Positions 54,600 to 64,000 of a stretch of DNA of 64,000 nucleotides are shown one piece after another. A program made the translations under genes and the position numbers. Under the pieces are notes generated by a model, which saw only the letters and a list, made by a program, of their open reading frames with translations, did no database searches and was not told the DNA's origin. Every line of letters begins with the position of its first letter. Within the stretch, counting starts at the first letter, position 1. This DNA is from Ligula intestinalis (lineage: Eukaryota; Platyhelminthes; Cestoda; Diphyllobothriidea; Diphyllobothriidae): contig JAYGXS010000003.1 in NCBI GenBank assembly GCA_036362985.1, positions 82,911,870-82,975,869 on the forward strand, read 5' to 3'.

Positions 54600-54950
54600 G
54601 GGAAACGGACAGCCCACCACGTCAGTATACGCCAACACCGGACGGCCAGATGGCGGAGCAGTCATCACGCCCGGGTCCACCACGCGTGAAGGAAGTTCAA
54701 CAGGTCAGAGCCCGCATGCTCTCAAAAAATTATCAACACACAAGAAGGCTTAATAGCCTTCTTGTGTGTTGATTATCGTTGTAGGTTTAGAGTAATTACT
54801 GTATCATATAAAGACCGCAAACTCATGTGCATACGTTTCCTTTATCTGTTACTGCTCTCCGATTATGTCTCTGATGACAAATCCGTGACGGATCTCATAA
54901 TGTCAGGCGAACAAAAGCGAGCGACTCGTCATCTTTGCCGGAACTAGTAA
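54600..54950 (+). mobile_element. Non-autonomous hammerhead-bearing retroelement, copy with motif at 54871-54904
   Basis: Contains CCACGCGTGAAGGAAGTTCA, GTCAGAGCCCGCATGC, CTGTATCATATAAAGACC and the motif: exact CTGATGA (54871-54877), helix II ATCCG-TGA-CGGAT, then CATAATGTC in place of GAAACGTC. Box 1 and helix II are the best in the family, but box 2 is ruined. The family appears three times in this window (37870, 50100, here). Confidence 0.65.
54732..54773. repeat. Perfect 19-bp hairpin inside the repeat
   Basis: CAACACACAAGAAGGCT pairs exactly with AGCCTTCTTGTGTGTTG around a TAAT loop; the stem is 19 bp. The other copies of this repeat lack a perfect hairpin at this place. Confidence 0.85.
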
Positions 54951-55550
54951 TTTCGAACCATTTTATGCCTATAGTTTAAGCATATAACAGTCGTTTTTCT
55001 TTAACGTTATTATCAGTTATGACATTTTCATACAGAGTTTAATAGTTTAACAAAATTTAATGATACTTTGTTTAGAATCTGATTTTTGTAATGCACTAGA
55101 AACTTAGCATTACATATTAATGTCCGACTACAAATAAAATCATGGTTGCGAGACCATAACAGCAGTAAATAAAACTGCTAAACGCTAGTCAGCATATTCA
55201 CATACGTTCGTCCCCGTTATAAACCCCATAATAAGCTATTAATTATGATGCATTCTCAAGCCGTGTAAAACCTCACAGAAAAGTCTGCACAAGAAAAATA
55301 AAATAGCAGCAAGGGCATAAATCAATTTAAAACGACAAAAATCAGTAATTTGGATTGAATTTCTTCGAATACTTTCAAGACCTTCATGAAATATATATAT
55401 TTTAAATATGTCTTTCTGCTTCAATTTTGAAATTCTGCTGACACCGGTTGACCCGGTGACTACGATAAACTGACAGCATGTGTTTCTAAGCGGTTGGCGC
55501 TTGATACATGACAAGAATGACCTTATATACCGGGGTTGGAGGACGAAATT

Positions 55551-55587
55551 ATGCAAATGAGAAGGATTTGTCATTATAGATTATAAG
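55551..55587 (+). promoter_or_regulatory. Core promoter of Kunitz gene 2: octamer and TATA box
   Basis: A perfect octamer ATGCAAAT (55551-55558) lies 31 nt before TATAAG (55582-55587), itself 47 nt before ATG 55629. The layout is identical to gene 1. CCGGGGTT and GAATGACC blocks further upstream are shared as well. Confidence 0.65.
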
Positions 55588-55628
55588 TGCTGGATGAGCG
55601 CTCAAAAGCAGCAAAACAATCTGCGAAA

Positions 55629-55695
55629 ATGACGTTTGCTGCAAAGATGCTCCTGCTGTCAGCCTTTCTAGTCCAACTTGCAACCGCCGAGAAAG
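55629..55695 (+). CDS. Kunitz gene 2, exon 1: signal peptide
   Basis: Encodes MTFAAKMLLLSAFLVQLATA followed by EK, with donor G|GTAATA in phase 1. It is the same length as gene 1 exon 1 and differs at few residues. An upstream in-frame ATG at 55587 overlaps the TATA box and is not used as the start. The gene runs rightward out of the window; accepted downstream exons are at 56266, 63005, 63200 and 63396. Confidence 0.85.
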
Positions 55696-56265
55696 GTAAT
55701 AGAGCCGAACATATCTTTTCACATCTGGCAAGAAAAATTGTTTTCAATTCGATAATTGAAACCATTTGGAAATCCTTCTTTTTCCTTTTATTTAATAAAA
55801 TGATGCTCTTAAGTAAAAGTTTTGCAAGGAATAAGTCTACCGGAACCAGCTCCCATAACAGGTTGAATTCATTATATGGTGCATACACCAAAGAAAGCAA
55901 AAAGCATCTGTGAAAATGTAAATATATCAGGCAGGGTCCAAACACTAGTCATGTCACAGAAAAATGGAATTGTGTAATTTTACATAGAAGATTAATCGCT
56001 TAACACACGCGGAAACTGCTAAATATGCATCAAAATATGAAATTATCTTCAGAAAACTCCCCGTAGGAAAATTTCTGTACAAAAGTGTGCAACGTAAAAA
56101 GTACAGAGCGATTAGGAAAAGTTCAATTTACACATTTTATTCCAAATCCACCCAGTTGGCGATCCAAAAAGATATTTTTGTAACAAAACTATATTAGTTT
56201 ATAAAAACGAGAAAGCATTACGTAAGCTCCTATTTTATAACACTTTTCCCACCTCCGTACTAAAG

Positions 56266-56334
56266 GTATGCCCATTCTTGGTGAGATGAAAGGGATGCCT
56301 GGCGTATATGGTCGTGGACGCGAGAGCGATGCAC
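56266..56334 (+). CDS. Kunitz gene 2, 69-nt exon (eta type), Gly-rich
   Basis: Acceptor CCTCCGTACTAAAG with a good pyrimidine tract, 69 nt encoding MPILGEMKGMPGVYGRGRES and DA, consensus donor C|GTAAGT. Phase 1 at both ends, matching exon 1. No counterpart is visible in gene 1. The small Gly/Met/Arg-rich peptide is unlike the other exons; I do not know its role. Confidence 0.6.
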
Positions 56335-57058
56335 GTAAGTATTCGATCCATTTCATGTACTGTGACTACTACTTTTCACCCACTGCTAAGTCAATATTAC
56401 CTCTAATTTTAAATATTCTAAGGGCCTTGGTTCATGCATATTATCCTGCGAAAGCAGTTCTAACGAGATTCAAAAACTTATTAATTGAACTGAATTTACT
56501 ATGCCTAGCATTCTCTCCAGAAAATTTAATCCTTTGATCCTTTATATTTTGCGTTTTTAAAGCTCCGATATCAGCTCATCCGCCAGTTGGCGTTTCATAC
56601 TTTGTAAGATAGTAGATTTTTCAAGCGTCAATATTCTAAATGGAAGAATATTTAAAATTTAGGGAGTAATCCTTTGAAGAAATTTTAAATTGTTTTTTCT
56701 CTATTTTTTAAAATATAGTTAGCCTGTTTGGAATAGGCTTAACACAAACTTTAAATCTGTTTGATCCTTTTTCTACCATAAGTAAAAAAAAAATTGGCTG
56801 GGTTTTTGTTTTGCATAATTTTTCTAATAAAACGTCCAGTGTGAATACAATATGTTTGAAGGTGTTTTATTTTTCAAAATTTAACTTTTCTTTGAATATT
56901 CTGTGTTCGAGGTTATCCCAAAGCGTGCTATCTTCGTTTTTACTATCGCTACCCTTCTGTTTAATAGGTCTGGCTGCGTGACACTACAGATCCTGAAATG
57001 CTTCAACCAGAATCGATTTTGAACGGAATACCTCTGAGCATTTAAAAAAAAACAGTTT

Positions 57059-57139
57059 TAATTTTATTTTATTTAATTAATTAATTAATTAATTAATTAA
57101 TTTTAATTTAATTTTAATTTAATTTTAATTTTAATTTTA
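57059..57139. repeat. TTAA / TTTTAA microsatellite
   Basis: A run of TTAA units followed by TTTTAA-type units, about 80 bp, in the large intron of gene 2. Confidence 0.9.
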
Positions 57140-58553
57140 GCAATAAATGAGTTAATAGAACGTGACATAACAGATGCTATTTTATGCTGCCTAAGTTAAA
57201 TCAAATAAGTATAATCGCGATATTTATTCAAAGGTTATCTCTTCGTTTTGTACATTTTACTGTCTCACTAGATGCGTCGACACCAATACCTATCAGCCTT
57301 TAGGGTACACTTCTACAAAAGTAATATACTTAAAACATCCAGGAGTATCCTTTTTGAACGTTCTTTTTAGTTTGTTCAAGTAATTCAGTTACATAAAGGA
57401 ACTTTAAAAAAGGCAGAGCTTTCAGTACAGCACAATGAGTAGGCATATTTTAAATGAATAGCTCATCGTTAGTAAACGAAGAAACAAATACGGAAATTCA
57501 GCGTCAACATACGCTGTTTAGATAGATTTTGCTGGTTACGATATATAATTAACCTCACCGCAATAAATATTCTACATTTTTCCTTGCAATCTTTTTGACG
57601 AAACAAATGCAGTCTAATGGACAGTGGACAGCTGTACCATGAAAATGAATGAAGAGAAAACGCTTTTTCCTCTTTAATTTAGAAAAAACTTCAGATTTAT
57701 TCGAAGACTACTCGCATGAACTTTTCCTATGAGATACAATTTTCAAGACTATGCACCGTGGCTTGAAAAACCAAAATGTCCACTCAAAAATGTATGGCCG
57801 CACTTGCATTTATTAGTTTTCCGAAGGAGTCTTGAAATCAAACACTTATCTGCACTCATCACCCATTTCTTCTCACGTGTACGACCACACAGAGTGGTAG
57901 GCAAATGCCTTATGGATGATCGAATATTTACTTAAGTAAAGTCTTCATAGCCTACGTTTTCATTAATGTATAACGCCTTATTTATGGTTAACAGTAAAAG
58001 GCGGATTGCTTGCTGATTGAATGTCAGCAACAGTAGTTTCACTAATTTTATATATTTTACACTATTTGCTGTTTGTAGACGATAAAGTTCCACACAGAGA
58101 AGTAAATTTAGATAACGAAATAAAACTGAGTTTGCAGTCATTATTTGTAAGTGTTTGGAAGTCTCATTGGAAATTTGCTTCAGTATTCAACTTAACATTT
58201 GTTTCAGCCTTCTAGAGCAGTGCAAAACGCGGTTAGCCTTTTAAAATAAAAATTAGATGCATTATTATGATACATATCATTTAAAAAAGGCCTATTGTTA
58301 CACATGTGATAGGTGGCAAACAACTTGATAGTCTTATTCGAAAGTCACAAACTATAAGACCATGAACACAGGACAATAGAAGGCAAATCAAATTCAAAAC
58401 TGATACAAAAATGTGTAAATTTTAAATATAAAAAATTAAATTGTTTATTCGTTTATGCTAAATATGTTTTTGCCAAAAGTAGCGAATATTTGAGTCCCAG
58501 GAAGCAGTTCAGAAGACAAAGATGTGATCAATGGAAAAAAGTTTTATTTGCCT

Positions 58554-58590
58554 GACGTTTCGGATTCCGTCGAGAATCATTAGTCATAGG
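58554..58590 (-). ncRNA. Hammerhead-like motif downstream of PLE4
   Basis: On the minus strand: CTATGAC (degenerate box 1), helix II GATTC-TCGAC-GGAATC, exact GAAACGTC (58561-58554), then AGGCAAATAAAACTT. It follows the PLE4 nuclease end by about 350 nt in the same orientation, as in PLE1. Confidence 0.55.
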
Positions 58591-58689
58591 TAATCGTAAA
58601 CAGGTCTGGGACATGCGCAGATAAGGGGTGATACATGCACAGAGTGCACGGTATTTGAAGTTCACAGTGGTCGCCCGTATGCGTACTAT

Positions 58690-59030
58690 AAAGTTCATTG
58701 CTTGTAGCCACCGTTTGAGGTCTGACTTGGTGCGGTGATTGCTCATTAATTTCCACAGCGTTTTTCTCCGCGTCGGACGCGGGTTTGGAAATTGCGCGAC
58801 AATTATGCCCGCTGTCGTCGGAGTTGTTGTTGCACCCAGTCCTTCCCACGTGACTGATTCTCGTGCTCAGGAACTGTCTCAGTACACCATAAGGGAACGC
58901 CAAATCGTTGCGCTTGTTGATGGACTGGGGGCTTGATAACCATGACTCGAGCAGCTCGAGGCTCACGCGGTTGTCCTCTCTTGTGAGGACTTCGGCCTCG
59001 ACAAAATGTAAAATATGGGCCAGTTAGTAG
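58690..59030 (-). pseudogene. Penelope-like element PLE4, C-terminal nuclease end only
   Basis: The minus-strand frame reads AEVLTREDNRVSLELLESWL, then SSPQSINKRNDLAFPY and VLRQFL, the conserved closing segment of flatworm Penelope-like GIY-YIG proteins (compare ELLEALVSDPNSINRHVD of PLE1). Upstream sequence to 59100 is weakly similar. The rest of the element is absent: a 5'-truncated insertion, usual for target-primed copying. Confidence 0.7.
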
Positions 59031-59099
59031 AACTTGTAGCCATGGATGTCGAAGGAGCTTTTTGCAGATACACTTTTTCCGATTTAGCTGTATCGGTTG

Positions 59100-60700
59100 C
59101 AAATTTAAACTTAAAGAACGGTTTACCTTCTTAACAGGTCTTATTACTACCTCTGAATTATTTCTCTGTCAAATTTAGATCAAGTGGTAGGGATGCCAGA
59201 CATTTGTAATCGTGAACACGGCTGGTTTGCCCGTCAGTTTACTTTCATTACTATTTTTTCATCTTGCTGTTCGTTCAATTCATATTCGCATTGACGTTTT
59301 CCCTTGTAAGAACGTTTGTTTATGCAACAGCATGCACATTTTGTTTAACAAAGAATTAAAAACAAAGGCTGAGCATCTTTGGCTTTGCACTCTCTGCAGA
59401 AAGCATTATATTCCATTTTTGCTTTTAAAGCTCCATTATCATCTCCACCAATTGGACGTGATCATCCAATTAGTTAGTGACCTATGTATTTTAAAAGATC
59501 AAGCATTTTTTAAACAGCTGATTTATAATAAAATAATTTCAAATATCCAGGTTCAAAGAATATTTGAAATTGAAAGGGTAATTATATATAAAATCACCAG
59601 CCCGGTTTTGTATCGCTTAGTTAATCAACCTTATTATGTACGTCTGGTTAGATATAACGTTATGTGTGCATTACATATATTTGAATAAGGCATATAAAAT
59701 ATATGCAAGTGCCTTGAGAATGGTCACGGATACGATACTAGTCGCAATTGTAATAGACTCTTTTTTTAAGTAATATATATCGTGTTGTCTCCGTTAGGTG
59801 GTATGTAGGCTTTATTATAGCCTTAAAGGACTTTGGCGATTAAGGAACAAATTTCAAATTGTCACATATTTTATGCTTTTTGCTATTTGCTGCTGCAAAG
59901 TGTAAGTAATTTATATTAAGTAATTAAAATTATATTTCTCCTATGTTCTTTTAAATGCTTTAAGGACGCATTGAAAATTTACTGAAGCATTTCGTTTACT
60001 TATGTTTTAAGTCGTACCGTTCTTAGAAAAACCCCGTAAGCTTTTTGAACAATGAGGTTATTTTGAGGATCAGTAGCATTTGTATGGGTCAAAAATGTCC
60101 TCAATAATTTTACAACGACAATTCAATTTTTTCAGTGATTTTTATATTACTCTTTAAAACCTTTAAACCATGGGCTTTTTTCATGCAAATGAAACTTTAC
60201 GTAATGAAAGAAAATAACGTTTGTGGGTGCAGCATTTATGGAAGATTATTCGCGCGTAAATTCCTTTTAAGCTCAAAGCATGAACAATATAGAGCTGTGG
60301 CTAAAATTGCAAATATTTTTGCTTCGAAATCCATCGTCTTTCTAGCGTTTGTTCGTATTTAGAAGATGTGTTTCTAAAACCAACTACTTACCTTCACTGT
60401 ACCGAATTGTGTTTCGCGTTTGCATCATTTTATAACTGCACAAATTCTTTAGGGAGAACCAAGCATAAAAACACGGTGAGTTACATAAAAAATGCAAAAA
60501 TGACGGATGCAATAATCAAAAACCTTTTAAATACTACGCACACAAGTACTTCCATCATCGTTTGAAGAAAAGAAATCGAGGTACAATTTGTTTTTTAAAC
60601 CAGCCTACGTACATGAAAACCTCACCACGATTAGTTAATGAAGCTGAACTCTCCTATAGTGTTTTAATGTACTAGCGTGTCATAGATTTTTTATCGCAAA
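59100..60700. other. Intron of gene 2; contains a 158-codon open frame of unknown meaning
   Basis: 59212-59688 (+) is one of the longest open frames in the window, rich in Ile, Leu, His and Tyr with a hydrophobic start. It has no motif I recognise and AT-rich codons, so I do not call it a gene. No clear splice sites frame it. Confidence 0.35.
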
Positions 60701-60716
60701 TAATTGTCCATTACTG

Positions 60717-60770
60717 ATACGAAAGATTTCAAATACGTTCCTTTGCAACGTTTTGCAAGTAAGTACCTAG
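60717..60770 (+). pseudogene. Dead alpha-type micro-exon in gene 2
   Basis: Encodes (D)TKDFKYVPLQRFASKYL in phase 1. The acceptor AG is TG and the donor position reads CGGTGC. Counterpart of 43442-43495. Confidence 0.6.
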
Positions 60771-61234
60771 CGGTGCTATCATTCAATCCATCCAATCAAA
60801 TTAATGTCGACTATCGTCTAGAAATATCTGCGTAAACTACTTTACGTGGAAACGTGTACTGCATTCAGTATAAATTTTATTATTTTCAAAAAAAATACTT
60901 CAGGGCCGGGGTTTGACGGCCAATCAGTTTTGCAATTTGTCAAATTATCATTAAAGGGAAGCCATTTGAGGGGATTTATTTCAAAAGCAATTTGTCGGTC
61001 TTATAGAGCTTTCAGTAAATGAACCAAATGAAGCCTCACCGTTGATGTTCATTGCATACATTACTGCTCACCACTGCAGACAATTACTTAAGATAATAAG
61101 ATCCATTGGGTCAGAAAATTGGTGCCTTGTCACACATTTAAGTTGCCGTAAAGCTACTGTTCGGTTTTTCTATCTGAGTCTGAGAACTGATTCAAGGGAT
61201 CATTATTTACGCCGTTCCATTCTTCCGTTTTCAG

Positions 61235-61276
61235 GTCTGCTAACACCAAATCACATTCCGCTGGAGCGCCACGTTA
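61235..61276 (+). pseudogene. Gamma-type exon in gene 2 with lost donor
   Basis: Intact acceptor CCGTTTTCAG, then (G)LLTPNHIPLERHV in frame, but the donor position reads ATACTT and a stop follows five codons later. Probably not spliced. Confidence 0.55.
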
Positions 61277-61408
61277 ATACTTTTTGACTGCATTCTTTCC
61301 ATTTTCTTATGAAACAAGTTTGCTTACGCTACAAGGTATACTAATTAGCAGAGTTCTTACACTGTTATTAGGATATCCGTTAGTCAAACTATTATTTTTC
61401 GTTTTTGG

Positions 61409-61450
61409 ATGTCAAGGATCTGAAGTATACTCCTCAGGAGCGTCATTTTT
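61409..61450 (+). pseudogene. Beta-type exon in gene 2 with lost acceptor
   Basis: Encodes (D)VKDLKYTPQERHF with donor T|GTACGT, but the acceptor AG is GG (61407-61408). The reading frame is intact. Confidence 0.55.
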
Positions 61451-62288
61451 GTACGTTTTCTTTAACGAACCACGGACGGTTTCTAATAATGAAAAGAACT
61501 GCAGGCACTTTCTTTAAATGTGTTAAAAATCCTTTTAGAAATAGAAACGCGATAGACATACATTCGCGTCAATAGAAGTTACTTTTAAAATGATAAGCTA
61601 TTCATTCAATTAATTTTCCAGACCATTTCAACACATCCGCGTCGGATGCATGCCCTTATAAAATTAACATAAGCAGATAAAAAACGAGATGCGTCATTCA
61701 ACAGTGCTTATATGTTAATGGGTTTCATGCATGCATATATTTTGATCGGAATTAGCAACTTTTAGAAAACTAACAACCAAGATTATAACGTGAGACATAA
61801 AGGCTAGTTTAGCGGATTTTTGTCAAAAACATGATTAAAAGGCATTGATATGCCTTAAGCAGATGAAATACATATACGTTAAGTTTATGCTAACGTGTAT
61901 GAACTCTAATTATACATTTGTCCACAATACTATTAGTTGAAATGTCAAAAAACCACAGGTAGTTTTGTTCTAAGTATTTTTTTAATGACGACTGTGCTGC
62001 CTTTTGACATAAAAGAAAGTTAGCTCGTAGATCGTAAACATTAGAGTAATCAAATTTTTATATTTGTAGGCGTCGTAAAACCCTTCGTTTTGAAATCTGA
62101 CCCTATCAGGTTCACAAGATTTATCACGCAATCCTTATGTAAAATATCTTGAGTAGAGACCCTTGTTCTTAACTGTTAAAAAACCTGTATTAGTGGTCAT
62201 TAAATGTGGTGAGTTTATCATAGGATAGCAAAATGTCCCATCAGCATAAACGCTTTTTCAAACTATAATTTTATCTGTTTCTATTAAG

Positions 62289-62308
62289 CCTATCATCCGC
62301 AAAGAGCA
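62289..62308 (+). pseudogene. Epsilon-type exon in gene 2 with 4-nt deletion
   Basis: Between acceptor TATTAAG and donor A|GTAAGT there are 20 nt, against 24 in gene 1. Use of this exon would shift the frame. Confidence 0.45.
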
Positions 62309-62728
62309 GTAAGTTCAAAAAACGTATGCATAATTTACAGAGACGCATTATTTTTTTGGGATTGCATAGTCCTTCAACATTTATAATACATTTTAGTTGG
62401 TATGTAGACGTCCAAGTGACAGCCAAATGCATTGTTTCATACGTTCTGCCGTACAATGCTAGCAACATTTAAAGAATCCTCACAAAATCGGGAGTATATT
62501 TGGAGGGATTCAATGAATACAACCCCCAAGCCTACTCATAACGGAAACACTTGGTCATTATTTGACGAAAATAAATCGCATTTAGAATTATTATCTTAAG
62601 CCAGCTTACGAAATGGTCGCAAGTTGCAGATCTTACATTGATCAGTTAATGAATCTGAACTGTCGAGTAAGGTTTTTGTTCTTCAAGTATATAACAGTTT
62701 TATGAACGTCCTGAATTTATTATTGCAG

Positions 62729-62774
62729 CTATTAAGGATCCGAAATACGCTCCTCTGCAACGTTTCATTAGTCA
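62729..62774 (+). other. Alpha-type exon in gene 2 with altered donor
   Basis: Good acceptor TATTATTGCAG, then (A)IKDPKYAPLQRFIS. The usual 54-nt form meets TAA at once after Gln. The donor CA|GTAATC would give a 46-nt exon leaving phase 2, out of step with the 39-nt exon downstream. It is either non-functional or spliced in a way I cannot resolve. Confidence 0.4.
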
Positions 62775-63004
62775 GTAATCAAAGATGCCTCACAGATAAA
62801 TTTTCCGTAAATGTTGTGTTGAATAATACCCTGGAACATCTATCTAACTTACTTTGCCTGAAAATTCACCCAACCTTTAAGCTCGATTGTTCTCAGTGAA
62901 AATCAATATTTCAAGGTTTGTGCGGTGTTTTGCAGCCAAAAGGTTTTAAATTTTGCCGAATCTCTTGGGTGGATTTATAGTTAAAGCCATTTTTAATTTT
63001 GCAG

Positions 63005-63043
63005 ACCTTTCACTTCTCAAAGTAATGAAACGTTTTTATATCG
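63005..63043 (+). CDS. Kunitz gene 2, 39-nt micro-exon (delta type)
   Basis: Acceptor AATTTTGCAG, 39 nt reading LSLLKVMKRFYI in phase 1, donor G|GTAAGA. Same length, phase and splice strength as 46562-46600. Confidence 0.65.
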
Positions 63044-63199
63044 GTAAGAATATATTTTACACCATATAAATGACGACCTGTTCCCGCATAAGGTAATGAA
63101 TAATTCTGGATGTACATTCTATCGTATTTTATTTGTGTACATTTTGAAGAAAAATAACTGCCTCTGGTAACATTCAGTGGACATTTTTCATTTTTGCAG

Positions 63200-63259
63200 G
63201 TCTTGGAAGATATCAAGAACCTGCGGTCACCCTTCCCGCGCAGATTGGTCGAATCCTTG
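63200..63259 (+). CDS. Kunitz gene 2, 60-nt micro-exon (zeta 1)
   Basis: Acceptor CATTTTTGCAG, 60 nt encoding (G)LGRYQEPAVTLPAQIGRIL, donor G|GTGGGT. An inner donor (G|GTCGAA) would give 48 nt, also a multiple of three and phase 1. It is duplicated 196 nt downstream, sharing PAQIG. No copy is seen in gene 1. Confidence 0.65.
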
Positions 63260-63395
63260 GTGGGTTGCCGTGCATCTTCTCCATACCTTGTGGCTTTAAA
63301 ATGAAAATTAAAGATATTGGTTTAAGAAATATGTATATTGAAGAGTAAAAACTGCCTTTCTTAAAAACGTTAAAAGGTATTTCTTCCAATTTTAG

Positions 63396-63455
63396 TTCCT
63401 GAAGATGGCTCAGAACGTCCGATCTTCATTCCCGCGCAGATTGGTGTAAGCCATG
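63396..63455 (+). CDS. Kunitz gene 2, 60-nt micro-exon (zeta 2)
   Basis: Acceptor CCAATTTTAG, 60 nt encoding PEDGSERPIFIPAQIGVSH, donor G|GTGCGT. As in zeta 1, a 48-nt version with donor G|GTGTAA is possible. The shared CCCGCGCAGATTGGT string proves tandem exon duplication. Confidence 0.65.
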
Positions 63456-63499
63456 GTGCGTTAACCACTGAATTTTCTTAACTTGTCGTTTTGATTGAA

Positions 63500-64000
63500 G
63501 TTCTAAGACAGTCGGGTCCCTCTTGAAATAGTCAATTCTCAAATGTTTCACAAATTTGAACTATTTAACTGCGAGCTGTTTGCCATTTGTCATTGCGCCA
63601 ATCACGTTTGCCTCCAAAATTCATGTCCTCTGTTAAGTATAAATATCAATATCTGGCAAAGTTTGTTAATGCAGTGTACCTCATTTACCCTTAGTCCCAA
63701 CATTTTGTCCTATGGACTCGGTGTTTAAAGAGTTCTTGGGGCAGGAATAGAGAATAAGGAAACGCAGAGTAGGAAAGTTTTGAATATAAAGTGAGGAAAT
63801 TATTGCCAAATTTGTTTCCTGTGGCGCCGGGAGGCGCTTCGTGTGAAATGGGCAGTTAGACTTCAGGTAAGTAGAAGTGGATGACCTCCTAAATACCACT
63901 TTTTTAAGAGTTTCAAGAAATCTGTAATTTGATAAGCGCGTTTTTCCGCAGAACGTTAAAAGATAATACCGAGTATTAAAACCTGAAAATATAAATCAAA
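63500..64000 (+). other. Gene 2 intron, homologous to the gene 1 intron before its Kunitz exon
   Basis: 63680-63790 (TTTTGTCC, TTTAAAG, TCTTGGGG, AAGGAAACGCAG) aligns with 46766-46860. In gene 1 the Kunitz exon starts about 900 nt after this block, so the gene 2 Kunitz exon is expected about 0.7 kb past the right edge. A potential acceptor TTTTTCCGCAG at 63942-63952 opens a frame with an early stop in phase 1. Confidence 0.5.

Larger units (their letters stand above)
53230..55550 (+). repeat. Right unit of the tandem duplication, upstream of gene 2
   Basis: Counterpart of 40440-41925, enlarged by insertion of a hammerhead/tRNA unit (about 53870-54300) and another repeat (54310-54950). Confidence 0.75.

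Noticed and set aside
58079..58101. Possible micro-exon in gene 2 after TGTTTGTAG, related to the 24-nt exon
   Set aside because: Similar to the epsilon exons, but 23 nt between splice sites, which would shift the frame. It may be a decayed copy; it is not listed as coding.
1..64000. CRISPR arrays, bacterial operons, ribosomal RNA or complete viral genomes
   Set aside because: No spaced direct repeats of CRISPR type, no tightly packed genes, no rRNA-like sequence and no viral structural genes were seen; introns and SINEs mark nuclear eukaryotic DNA.

Overview
This window looks like a repeat-rich, AT-rich invertebrate nuclear genome. Its only convincing host genes are multi-exon genes with GT-AG introns for small secreted Kunitz-type protease inhibitors. 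The rest is mostly decayed transposable elements: Penelope-like elements with GIY-YIG endonuclease domains, tRNA-headed SINEs carrying hammerhead ribozymes (as in the Sm-alpha family of schistosomes), a Tc1-like transposase, a mariner-type MITE and non-LTR retrotransposon scraps. Together with strings of tiny in-frame exons, like the micro-exon genes (MEGs) of parasitic flatworms, this suggests a platyhelminth, most likely a tapeworm with a large genome (Diphyllobothriidea-like). The assignment is inference from family recognition, not from a search.

Layout. 0.9-2.6 kb: dead Penelope-like element (PLE1) ending in a hammerhead relic. 4.8-12.0 kb: two inverted arms of a repeat called Y here, with ribozyme-bearing SINEs inside, and a mariner MITE between them. 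13.8-17.25 kb, minus strand: two micro-exons and an intact Kunitz exon, a third copy of the inhibitor locus. 17.55-31.65 kb: a long inverted repeat (element X, arms about 4.4-4.7 kb, highly similar) with GIY-YIG-like reading frames; its loop holds a second PLE (PLE2), a zinc-finger retroelement tail and a LINE reverse transcriptase fragment. 31.7-36 kb: a dimeric SINE with a hammerhead and further X fragments. 38.7-39.8 kb: a Tc1 relic broken by a sequencing gap.

40.4-64 kb: tandem duplication of the inhibitor locus. Gene 1 (42004-47938) has a signal-peptide exon, at least five small exons of 24-54 nt, and a terminal Kunitz exon. Gene 2 starts at 55629 and runs off the right end; its Kunitz exon is predicted about 0.7 kb beyond the window. 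The promoters keep the same octamer, TATA and start-codon spacing. Between the two genes lie a minus-strand PLE (PLE3), several hammerhead-bearing repeats, and a unit with two well-formed hammerheads 214 bp apart flanking a tRNA-like promoter.

How it works together. Every accepted coding exon enters and leaves in phase 1, and every internal exon is a multiple of three. The inhibitor domain could therefore be given different N-terminal extensions by exon skipping without losing frame. Several exon copies have lost splice sites, so the locus appears to evolve by exon duplication and decay. The hammerheads belong to at least three retroelement families that probably use RNA self-cleavage during replication.
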